From NCBI RefSeq assembly GCF_035474595.1, contig NZ_DATIND010000080.1, forward strand, positions 62,001 to 126,000: 64,000 bases of DNA. The letters run 5' to 3'. Shown piece by piece: positions 41,601-47,407 of this stretch. Under the pieces are notes generated by a model, which saw nothing but the letters and a program-made list of their open reading frames with translations, ran no database searches and was not told the DNA's origin. A program made the translations under genes and the position numbers. Positions within the stretch are counted from its first letter, which is position 1. Each line of letters starts with the position of its first letter. This stretch comes from Longimicrobium sp. GTDB lineage: Bacteria; Gemmatimonadota; Gemmatimonadetes; Longimicrobiales; Longimicrobiaceae.

Positions 41601-41671
41601 CGGAGGGAGCGGAGGAACCGCGACGGGCTCCTCCGCTTCCTCCGTTCCCTCCGTGCGACACCCATCCCCAT
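38645..41671 (-). CDS. Usher-like outer-membrane barrel protein with carboxypeptidase-regulatory and LysM domains
   Basis: About 1008 residues. After the signal peptide (cleavage near L-A-A-Q 40) come two NEW3/CARDB-like beta-sandwich repeats (about 45-240), a long stretch of alternating strands with aromatic girdles consistent with a large barrel (about 245-690), two carboxypeptidase-regulatory-like domains (G-T-V-S-G-R-V-V-D at about 700 and V-E-G-R-I-Q-V near 785), and a C-terminal LysM-like domain (T-Y-V-V-R-E-G-D-G-D-L near 935). Its place after a PapD-like chaperone and a small exported subunit suggests an usher. Residues 6-28 are encoded by a palindromic repeat. The usher role is inferred from plan and context. 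Confidence 0.68.
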   Translation of the reverse strand: MGMGVARRERRKRRSPSRFLRSLRFLRAGFLLFATPLAAQVQRIGAARVQADPGASVAVAFNVRNPTGAPAAAVAALPRGWPLVSPDADAPVAPGANLIRLVATVVPRGAAAGRYVVRYRAGAFADSVAIAVNQRRGIDVAVEEAPRFAVAGSEYAAAFRVTNRGNGRAAVRLAVESASGFSARADVRALDLAAGESRLVRVTVATRAAAGVATHRLTLRATAEGAAASAAARVALVRRSARGGVDMRTLPVTVALRAGPGMDGRGGIPGEVSASGVVAGDTRVDLFYRGRAAAAPELGEQEQLSFSLRGRRGELRLGDQFWSLSPLTSPGRAGYGAGGRFNAGAVWAEGFTARNRFTPGAPRAAGGAVGVGGEAASLAANYLSAGDGSAPALSLRGRAAPARGVGVDAEYGAAGGARAGYARAFVSRPAFGFDARRLEADAGYPGDQGGRSLLQANARAALPAGLRATAGYERERRADTLGRVLPGTELASRTGYAGISIGDALAIQRRMQAREGVNEAGSFARRSDSWVASAGFRAGRTSLGGGMEMGTVDDRMDGSSSPFRRTWVRAGTAAGIGSLWAGVERRTGASVETGMEMDRWLGSFTLQLQPASGTRVSLMAQAGATEWSGEPDGLVDGTVEQRLPGGHTLRLRVRAFPWAEAGRRRPMVYLDWSLPLRVPLGRNGATGTVSGRVVDQETGRPVADALVRVGDRAVVTDARGRWAVAGLAPGGYTVEIDPVSVGVGRVVVRPDALKVDVAGGHERSVEIGVSRASRVEGRIQVTDPEEGDGAVSGAVVEIRRGDERRRRLTDASGRFLFSDLPPGEWTVAVVSADLPPNHALEPGSVGVTLAAGESHRIELRAVPRRREMVMVGGGDLVLGGAAARGSAPAPPRPVAAIPGVVTAPAVTARPADRPAMAAAARPWRERGESGFTDWPNDTYVVREGDGDLVAIAWLVYRDGSLWPKLWLANRDVLQSPDRLSPGTELLIPPFAPLTSDERDAARALHNPR
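41589..41656. repeat. Long palindrome inside the usher signal-peptide region
   Basis: Arms 41589-41616 and 41629-41656 pair with only wobble-type differences. It has the CGGAGG/CCTCCG theme of the CTCAC-CGGAG family and encodes residues 6-28 of the usher-like protein. Confidence 0.8.
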
Positions 41672-41677
41672 CAAAGC

Positions 41678-42481
41678 TCAGAGCTTCAGGCTGTACTGCG
41701 CGCCGAAGACCTGGTCGCCGCCCGCGTCGGCCACGACGAGCGCCTGGTAGCTGCCCGGCGGCACCGCGCCCAGCTCGAACGTCTGCCGCAGCGAGGTGCC
41801 GGGGTACAGCAGCCCGCGCCGGCTGGTGAACGTCCCCGCCTTGCCGCCGGCGGCGTCGAACAGCTCCACGCGGATCTCGGGGCGGTAGGCCACGTCGCCC
41901 GCGTTCGCCAGGTCCAGCTCCAGCACCTTCCCCTGCGCGGCGGCGTAGGCGCGGGCGCTGGTGAACGACACCTTTGGCGCGCCCGTGCCCTCCAGCGTGG
42001 TCGCGATCTGCACGCCGTAGCGGGTGGACGGCTGGATGCCCACCCGCACGCGCGCGTTCGCCGCGCCCGAGGTCGATTCGGCGCTCCCGCGCGCGATCCC
42101 CTCGATCATCAGGATGCTCCAGTACGTGCCGCCCAGCGACGCGTCCGCCGGGACCGTCACCGTGTAGCCCACCGTGGCCTCGCCGCCCGCGGGGATGCGC
42201 ACCTGCGACGGGGTGAACGCGATCCACCGCGCGCTGCTCCGCGGCAGCGACCCGGCGGCCGCGTACCGCGTGGTGCCGTCGGCCGCGAAGGTGTAGTCGG
42301 TGAGGTAGACCTTGGCCTCCTCGGCCTGCCGCCCGTCGTTGCGCAGGCGCAGCGTGCCGCTGTACGTCTCGCCCGGGCGGGCCGCGTGCTCCTCGACGCC
42401 GCTGCCGATCACGCTGACCTGCGCGCGGGCGGTGATGGAGAAGGCGGAGAGGGCGAGGGAGAGGATGAGTGCTCGCTTCAT
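41678..42481 (-). CDS. PapD-like periplasmic chaperone
   Basis: A 267-residue protein with a signal peptide ending I-T-A-R-A-Q. The N-terminal Ig-like domain has R-P-G-E-T-Y-S-G-T-L-R-L-R-N-D-G, then I-A-F-T-P-S-Q-V-R-I-P-A-G-G-E, the beta-strand edge and loop of pilus chaperones; a second sandwich follows from about 150. Chaperones of this type donate a strand to pilus subunits and bring them to the usher. It stops 7 bases before the usher start, and the subunit gene lies upstream. Confidence 0.75.
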   Translation of the reverse strand: MKRALILSLALSAFSITARAQVSVIGSGVEEHAARPGETYSGTLRLRNDGRQAEEAKVYLTDYTFAADGTTRYAAAGSLPRSSARWIAFTPSQVRIPAGGEATVGYTVTVPADASLGGTYWSILMIEGIARGSAESTSGAANARVRVGIQPSTRYGVQIATTLEGTGAPKVSFTSARAYAAAQGKVLELDLANAGDVAYRPEIRVELFDAAGGKAGTFTSRRGLLYPGTSLRQTFELGAVPPGSYQALVVADAGGDQVFGAQYSLKL

Positions 42482-42497
42482 GGTTCCCGCATCGTCA

Positions 42498-42545
42498 GAA
42501 AAAAGAAGCCGCGGGCGCGGCGGATGGTGGCTCCGCCGCGCCCGC
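42498..42545 (-). terminator. Terminator/attenuator between subunit and chaperone genes
   Basis: A perfect 14-bp stem (42511-42524 with 42532-42545, loop 7) is followed on the minus strand by CTTCTTTTTTCTG. It lies in the 81-base gap after the subunit stop. Confidence 0.88.
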
Positions 42546-42562
42546 AGGGAGAAAGGGGAGCG

Positions 42563-43048
42563 TCAGGCGCCCGCGACGATGGTGTAGGTCACGGTGCGGG
42601 TGGTCGCCGCCACCACGCCCGCCGACGCCGCGGCCGACAGCGTGTAGGTGAGGCCCAGCCCGCTCACGCTCGTCCGGCCCACGTTCGTGAGCACGTCCTG
42701 CGCGGACGTCCCCAGCTGCACCGTGCCGGCGCTGGTTCCCAGCGACGGCGCGGCCAGGTTCACCGACAGGGTCACCCCCGGCGGCGTGTCGCTGTCGAGC
42801 TGCGCGGTGACCTTGCGGCCGGTCTCGTTGGTGGTGATGGCGTAGGTGGCGTTGGCCGTGGCCGAGTTCAGCGCGCCGCCGGTCGCGGCCGAGCTGATGA
42901 CCAGCGAGGGCGAGCCGGTGAAGGCGATCTGGTTGATGGCCTGCACCTCGAGCGTCACGTCCTGCGTGTTGGAGGACTGCGCGTGCGCCTTGCCGGCGCC
43001 GAAGGCGGCGAGGACGAGGGCGGGGGCGGCGAACCGGATGAGCTTCAT
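42563..43048 (-). CDS. Small exported beta-sandwich subunit (pilin-like)
   Basis: A 161-residue protein. The signal peptide ends A-H-A-Q near 24. The mature part is Ala/Thr/Ser/Val-rich with alternating strands (D-V-T-L-E-V-Q-A-I, V-T-L-S-V-N-L, L-T-Y-T-L-S-A) and finishes T-R-T-V-T-Y-T-I-V-A-G-A. Size, strand pattern and position ahead of a chaperone and usher resemble spore-coat-U/Csu-type pilus subunits. No Cys pair is present. It should be the most abundant product of the locus, since a terminator follows it. Confidence 0.68.
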   Translation of the reverse strand: MKLIRFAAPALVLAAFGAGKAHAQSSNTQDVTLEVQAINQIAFTGSPSLVISSAATGGALNSATANATYAITTNETGRKVTAQLDSDTPPGVTLSVNLAAPSLGTSAGTVQLGTSAQDVLTNVGRTSVSGLGLTYTLSAAASAGVVAATTRTVTYTIVAGA

Positions 43049-43554
43049 GAGACTTTCCGTCCTGCGAAACGGATGGGAGAAAAAGTCCGGGAGAATACCC
43101 GGGGGTGCCCGCTCTTCAGGGCACGCCGCGCGCCATCCACTCCGAATCTCCTAAGTCATTCCCTTGTAGATAGATACGCCTCCATCCCGCCGATCCGCAT
43201 CCCGCGCCGTCCCGTCGCGAACGTTGACGCCGAAGCCGATGCGAAGCCTCGATTTCCGCGCCATTGTTCGCGATCTCCCCGACTGTCGCGGATTCGTACG
43301 CTGAACTGCAGGAATTTCATACCAGATCTTGAGATCGACTTTGCATTTGACACGCGCCCAAAGACGTCATCCCGAGTCGAACACCCGCGCTTCGCGCGAC
43401 CACGGAGGATGAAAAGGAGGTGTCCTCCGGAGCCGGAACCCGCCGCCGAGCCGAACAGCCTCGCGCAGTTTGCGAGGCTTCCCGTAGTGGTTGCTGCGAC
43501 TTCAGTCGCCGGTGAGGGGGCCAGCCCGCGACCTTTCTGCGCGAACCCATCTTT
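43049..43554. other. Gap of 506 bases ahead of the pilus-like locus
   Basis: The first 310 bases are less GC-rich and should hold the subunit promoter. The rest is repeat: a short GACGTCATCCCGAG remnant (43363) and the two-hairpin copy 5. Confidence 0.55.
43459..43513 (-). repeat. Two-hairpin interspersed repeat, copy 5
   Basis: On the minus strand GCGAC[TGAA]GTCGC, linker AGCAACCACTACGGGAAG, then CCTCGC/GCGAGG. The flanks match copy 4 over roughly 95 bases. Confidence 0.8.
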
Positions 43555-44475
43555 TCAGGATTTCGGCGCGCCGGGCGGCTCGGGGACCATGAGCGTCAGC
43601 CGCCCGGGCGCGAACGCGTAGTCGAAGCGCCGCGCGCACAGCGGCTCGCCGTCGGCGTTCACGGCCAGCTCCTCGGCGGCGTCGATGCGGAGGGAGGGCA
43701 CCTGGCGGTAGGTCACGCGCGGGTGGTCCACGTGGCCGCCGGCGCGCACCTGCGGCGCGATGCGCGCGAACTCCAGGCGGCTCATCTCCTCGATGATGCA
43801 GACGTCCAGCAGCCGGTCGTCCATCTCCGCCCGCGCGGTCAGGTGGATGCCGCCGCCGGTGCGCCGCGCGTTGCCCACCGCGAACACCAGGAACTCGCCG
43901 TCGTGCAGCGTCTCGCCGCCGGAGGTGAAGCGGGCGCGCGACGCCTCCAGCCGCACGAACTTGCGCACGCCCGTCACCACGTAGGCCACCGGCCCCAGCA
44001 CGCTCTTCAGCGCCTCCGGCGACTCGCCCGTGGCCTCGGCGCCGAAGCCGCCGGTGGACACGTTCAGGAAGCAGCGCCCGTTCACCGTCGGCACGTCCAC
44101 GCAGAAGGGGATGCCCGCCACGGCCACCGCCAGCGCCGCCTCCGGGTCGCCGAGGGGGATGCCGAGCCCCGCCGCCAGGTCGTTGGCCGTTCCCAGCGGG
44201 AGGATGGCGAGCCGCGGCGCGGAGGCGGCGCCCGCGCGCGCCACCAGGCCGTTCACCACCTCGTTCACCGTCCCGTCCCCGCCCGCGGCCACCACCAGCC
44301 CGGCGCCGCCGTCCGCCGCCTCGCCGGCGAAGCGCGACGCGTCGCCCGCCTCGAAGGTCACCCGCGCCGCGACGTCGTGGCCGGCGCCGCGCAGCTTCTC
44401 CACCCCGCTCCGCACCTCGTCCACGGAGCCGGGCTTCACGATCAGAACGATCCGCACGATCCTGCGTCCTTCCAT
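43555..44475 (-). CDS. Diacylglycerol kinase-family lipid kinase (YegS-like)
   Basis: A 306-residue ATP-dependent lipid kinase. The nucleotide site reads V-V-A-A-G-G-D-G-T-V-N-E-V near 62-74, followed by L-P-L-G-T-A-N-D-L-A near 92-101; the C-terminal domain has G-G-F-G-A-E-A, F-A-V-G-N-A-R-R-T-G-G-G and the closing N-A-D-G-E-P. It probably phosphorylates diacylglycerol or a related lipid at the membrane. Confidence 0.9.
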   Translation of the reverse strand: MEGRRIVRIVLIVKPGSVDEVRSGVEKLRGAGHDVAARVTFEAGDASRFAGEAADGGAGLVVAAGGDGTVNEVVNGLVARAGAASAPRLAILPLGTANDLAAGLGIPLGDPEAALAVAVAGIPFCVDVPTVNGRCFLNVSTGGFGAEATGESPEALKSVLGPVAYVVTGVRKFVRLEASRARFTSGGETLHDGEFLVFAVGNARRTGGGIHLTARAEMDDRLLDVCIIEEMSRLEFARIAPQVRAGGHVDHPRVTYRQVPSLRIDAAEELAVNADGEPLCARRFDYAFAPGRLTLMVPEPPGAPKS

Positions 44476-44544
44476 CTCCCGTCCCGCTCGTCGCCGGACG
44501 AGCGGAGGCCGGGCCCGCAGGTGGGTGCGGGTGGTGGGGACGAT

Positions 44545-44586
44545 GCGGCCGAAGCCGCTACGACACGTCGTCCGCGCTCGCGGACT
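44545..44586 (+). repeat. Two-hairpin interspersed repeat, copy 8
   Basis: GCGGC[CGAA]GCCGC, short linker TACGACACGTCG, then TCCGC/GCGGA. Upstream of the lipid kinase gene. Confidence 0.7.
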
Positions 44587-44705
44587 TCCCGGCGATCCGG
44601 CAACATCCCCGCCATTCTGCCGCTCACGGCCGAGCGGCGGGATTTTCCCTCGCGGCTATCGCGATCCGGCTCTCACCCCGAAGGATGCGAGCTTCCCCGC
44701 CTGCT

Positions 44706-45038
44706 TCAGCAGGTGCAGGTGACGGCGCACGAGGCCTCGGGCGTTGAGTTACAGGCATAGCACGTGTTGTAGCAGGTGGCGACGTCCGCGCACGTGTTGC
44801 ACGTGCCGTAGCAGGTCATGCCGCCGACGGCAGACGGGCAGCTCACGCAGGAGTTGTCCGTGTAAATGCCGCTGCCGCAATCGCCCACGAAGGTGCAGTC
44901 GGATACCCACGAATAGCCCGTGTCCTTGTCCCTGATCTGCCCGCGCCCTTTCACCGTGCCCCGGACCGGAGGAGTGCCGGGATTGACCGCGAAGGATTCC
45001 ACCGCGAGCTGTTCAAGGTCCAGCTTCAGCTTGTTCAT
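44706..45038 (-). CDS. Cys-rich RiPP precursor with pinensin-type leader
   Basis: A 110-residue product with GGGAG six bases before its ATG. The first 30 residues, K-L-K-L-D-L-E-Q-L-A-V-E-S-F then R-G-T-V-K-G, match the leader style of pinensin-family lanthipeptides (KLxLD-xxL-VESF ... RGTV). The last 65 residues hold 13 cysteines with many Ser and Thr (for example T-C-Y-G-T-C-N-T-C), a composition suited to thioether or disulfide formation. No LanB/LanC, LanM, protease or transporter gene is in the window, so modification would need distant enzymes. The RiPP call is by motif; an unmodified disulfide-rich peptide is the alternative. Confidence 0.78.
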   Translation of the reverse strand: MNKLKLDLEQLAVESFAVNPGTPPVRGTVKGRGQIRDKDTGYSWVSDCTFVGDCGSGIYTDNSCVSCPSAVGGMTCYGTCNTCADVATCYNTCYACNSTPEASCAVTCTC

Positions 45039-45344
45039 GCCGCGCTCCCAGCAAAAAGTTTACGGCCCGGCTCCAGAGGTGGAGGCGCGGCCGCCACCAA
45101 ACTGAGACACATCCCTAGTCGAGTCAATTAATATTCGTGAAAGGTGTGTTAACTCACGTCAGGAGGTGCGGGTGAGGAGAATGCGGAAGGCACCTGGTCG
45201 CGTGAATTGCCCTCCCCGCTCCCCCACGAAAGTCACTTCATCTCCCCACTTCTCCCCACCGTCACCCCACCTGACGCGAAAACGCAGAGTTCACGCGGCC
45301 TCGCGCGCGCGCAGACCTGCACGGCTGTTCGGCTTATCTTCGTC

Positions 45345-45372
45345 TTGACTCGCTGGATTCCCGCACTATCTT
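45345..45372 (+). promoter_or_regulatory. dcw operon promoter
   Basis: TTGACT (45345-45350), a 16-base spacer and TATCTT (45367-45372), about 70 bases ahead of mraZ and directly ahead of the MraZ boxes. Confidence 0.65.
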
Positions 45373-45381
45373 GCGGCGCGG

Positions 45382-45406
45382 TGGGGAAGAGTGGGACGTT
45401 GTGGGG
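45382..45406 (+). promoter_or_regulatory. Three MraZ-binding boxes
   Basis: TGGGG, TGGGA and TGGGG at 45382, 45392 and 45402 follow the known MraZ operator rule TGGGN-N5-TGGGN-N5-TGGGN exactly. They overlap the expected transcription start, consistent with autorepression. Confidence 0.85.
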
Positions 45407-45439
45407 AACCGAGGGGAACCTGCCCTTCCGGGGAGAGGG

Positions 45440-45871
45440 ATGCGCGGCTACCTGGGCAGCTTTCAGCACCAGATCGACGAGAAGGGCCGGCTCAGCCTTC
45501 CCGCGCAGTTCCGGCGGGAGAGCGGCGACGAGGCCCTGGTGCTGGTGCATGCCTTTCCCGAGTCGCTCACGCTGTATCCCCAGTCCACCTGGACCAAGGT
45601 GGAGGAGCGGCTGCGGGAGATGATGCGCTCCTCGCCCCAGGCCCGCGCCTACGTCCTGAGCGTGACCGCCAACGCGGTCGAGGTGGCGCCCGACAAGCAG
45701 GGCCGCATCCTGGTGCCGCAGCGGATGCAGGAGGCGGTGGGGATCACGGGGCCGGCGCTGGTGGTCGGCGCGCTCGACAAGATCGAGCTGTGGAACCCCG
45801 ACCGCTTTGCCGCGGCCACCGCCGAAACGGCCGCCGAGACCCAGAACTTCACGCACCAGATCTTCGCCTGA
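45440..45871 (+). CDS. mraZ: Transcriptional regulator MraZ
   Basis: A 143-residue AbrB-like ring protein with two repeats. Visible marks: M-R-G-Y-L-G-S-F-Q-H-Q-I-D-E-K-G-R-L-S-L-P-A-Q-F-R at the start and D-K-Q-G-R-I-L-V-P-Q in the second half: the DxKGRxxxP motifs that bind DNA. It represses the dcw operon from the boxes just upstream. GGGGAGAGGG precedes the ATG; the start matches the family N-terminus. Confidence 0.95.
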   Translation: MRGYLGSFQHQIDEKGRLSLPAQFRRESGDEALVLVHAFPESLTLYPQSTWTKVEERLREMMRSSPQARAYVLSVTANAVEVAPDKQGRILVPQRMQEAVGITGPALVVGALDKIELWNPDRFAAATAETAAETQNFTHQIFA

Positions 45872-45894
45872 AGCCCGCACCCCGTGGAGGCGCC

Positions 45895-46092
45895 ATGATC
45901 CACACGACCGCCCAGCCGCAGCCCCAGCGCGCCAGCGCCCGCCCCGTGCCGTGCTCGCTGGACCGCCACATGGGCCCGTTCGAATCCATCCCCGAGCTGG
46001 ACGGGTGGCTGGGCGCCGACTGGTGCGTCTGCCGCTCGTGCCGCAGCACGCTGACCACCTGGACGGCCCTGCGGCAGCGCAGCGCGGCATGA
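45895..46092 (+). CDS. Small CxC/CxxC protein inside the dcw cluster
   Basis: A 65-residue product. GGAGG lies six bases before the ATG, and its stop overlaps the rsmH ATG (ATGA), both signs of a real coupled gene. The N-terminal 20 residues are Gln/Ala/Pro-rich; the C-terminal half has M-G-P-F-E-S-I-P-E-L-D-G-W-L, then W-C-V-C-R-S-C-R. With Cys 20 this gives four cysteines for possible metal binding. mraZ and rsmH are usually adjacent; a small gene here is unusual and no family is known to me. Confidence 0.72.
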   Translation: MIHTTAQPQPQRASARPVPCSLDRHMGPFESIPELDGWLGADWCVCRSCRSTLTTWTALRQRSAA

Positions 46093-47024
46093 GCGACTAC
46101 GCCTCCGCCTACCATGCGCCGGTGATGGTGGAGGAGGTGATGGAGATGCTGCGCCCGGAGCGCGGCGGCCTCTATCTCGATGGAACGCTGGGCGGCGGCG
46201 GCCACGCGCAGGCGCTGCTGGAGCGGGGCCCCGGCGCCCGCCTGATCGGCGTCGACCGCGACCCCGACGCGCTGGCGGAGGCGGGGAAGAGGCTGGAGCG
46301 GTTCGGGGATCGCGTCCGCCTGGTGAAATCCCCCTTCGCGGACGCGGTCGACGCGGCGGGGGTGGGTGAGGCAGCGCTGGACGGGGTGCTGCTGGACCTG
46401 GGGATCTCGTCGCACCAGATCGACGAGGCGGCCCGCGGGTTCACCTTCCGCCCCGGCGCCCCGCTGGACATGCGGATGGCGCAGGCCACGGCGGGCGAGC
46501 CGAGCGCCGCCGATCTGCTGAACGAGATGGACGAGGCCGACCTCGCCACCCTGTTCTGGAAGTACGGCGAGGAGCGGCGCTCGCGGATGCTGGCGCGGGT
46601 GGTTCTGGAGATGCGGGCGCGCAAGCCGTTCGCGGTGAGCGACGACCTGGACGAGGCGATCGGGCGGGCCATCCCGCGCAGCGACGCGGGCGACCGGGCC
46701 AGGATCTTCCAGGCACTGCGCATCGCGGTGAACGGCGAGATCGAGCAGCTGGAGACGGCGCTGGAACGGTTCCGCGACGCCCTTGCCCCCGGCGGGGTGT
46801 TCGCCATCCTGAGCTACCATTCGCTCGAGGACCGGCTGGTGAAGAACGCCTTCCGCGACTGGAGCCGAGCGTGCACCTGCCCACCTGGCCTGCCGGTTTG
46901 CCAGTGCGGCGGTGTGCCTCGGGGGGAGACTCTGGCGCGGAAGGCCATCACCGCCCAACCGGAAGAAATCGAGCGGAACGTGCGCGCCCGCAGCGCGCGG
47001 CTCAGGGCCTGGAGGCACGCGTGA
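46089..47024 (+). CDS. rsmH: 16S rRNA (cytosine-1402-N4)-methyltransferase
   Basis: A 311-residue SAM enzyme that methylates C1402 of 16S rRNA (formerly MraW). Marks: H-A-P-V-M-V-E-E-V near 9, D-G-T-L-G-G-G-G-H near 31, D-L-G-I-S-S-H-Q near 99, P-L-D-M-R-M near 125 and S-Y-H-S-L-E-D-R near 240. A C-x-C-P-P ... C-x-C segment is present near the C-terminus. It overlaps both neighbouring genes by four bases. Confidence 0.96.
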   Translation: MSDYASAYHAPVMVEEVMEMLRPERGGLYLDGTLGGGGHAQALLERGPGARLIGVDRDPDALAEAGKRLERFGDRVRLVKSPFADAVDAAGVGEAALDGVLLDLGISSHQIDEAARGFTFRPGAPLDMRMAQATAGEPSAADLLNEMDEADLATLFWKYGEERRSRMLARVVLEMRARKPFAVSDDLDEAIGRAIPRSDAGDRARIFQALRIAVNGEIEQLETALERFRDALAPGGVFAILSYHSLEDRLVKNAFRDWSRACTCPPGLPVCQCGGVPRGETLARKAITAQPEEIERNVRARSARLRAWRHA

Positions 47025-47407
47025 GCCGCCGTCCCACCGGCACGCCGCTGCCGTGGGAAGGGCCCCGCGCCGACGCCGAGGCGCGCGCGGAGCGGCGCCG
47101 CCGGCGGCTGGGATGGATCGCCTACGCGATGATCCTGGTCGCCGCGCTGGCCAGCGTGGTGTGGAGGCAGACGGTGGGGGTGGAGCGGTTCCGGGAGCTG
47201 CAGAAGACGCGCGAGGAGATGGCGGTGGCAAGGGCCGAGCGGGACGAGCTGGCGAACCGCATCCTGCAGCTGCAGCGGCGCGAGCGCATCGTGGCGTTCG
47301 CGCAGCAGCGTCTGGGGATGCACGTGGCGCGCGACGAGGAGATCGTCCTCCTCCGCGTTCCCGCGTCCGCCGCGCGCTCCGGCTCCGCCGCCGGGGTGAA
47401 GCCGTGA
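47021..47407 (+). CDS. ftsL: Cell division protein FtsL
   Basis: A 128-residue bitopic protein: basic cytoplasmic N-terminus, one membrane helix (about 34-50) and a periplasmic coiled coil (about 55-95, L-Q-K-T-R-E-E-M-A-V-A-R-A-E-R). Its place between rsmH and ftsI and its plan identify FtsL, which with FtsB and FtsQ activates septal wall synthesis. Sequence identity is low in this family, so position counts most. The GTG start overlaps the rsmH stop and its stop overlaps the ftsI GTG. Confidence 0.85.
   Translation: MSRRPTGTPLPWEGPRADAEARAERRRRRLGWIAYAMILVAALASVVWRQTVGVERFRELQKTREEMAVARAERDELANRILQLQRRERIVAFAQQRLGMHVARDEEIVLLRVPASAARSGSAAGVKP

Larger units (their letters stand above)
45039..45439. 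other. Divergent control region between the RiPP gene and mraZ
   Basis: This 401-base gap includes an AT-richer stretch near 45120-45155 that may hold the RiPP promoter, and the mraZ promoter with MraZ boxes at 45345-45406. No gene is seen. Confidence 0.6.

Noticed and set aside
38657-43621. A 1654-codon open frame opposite the usher-like locus
   Set aside because: Antisense shadow; no motif or signal peptide, and the opposite strand has three genes with signal peptides and coherent domains.
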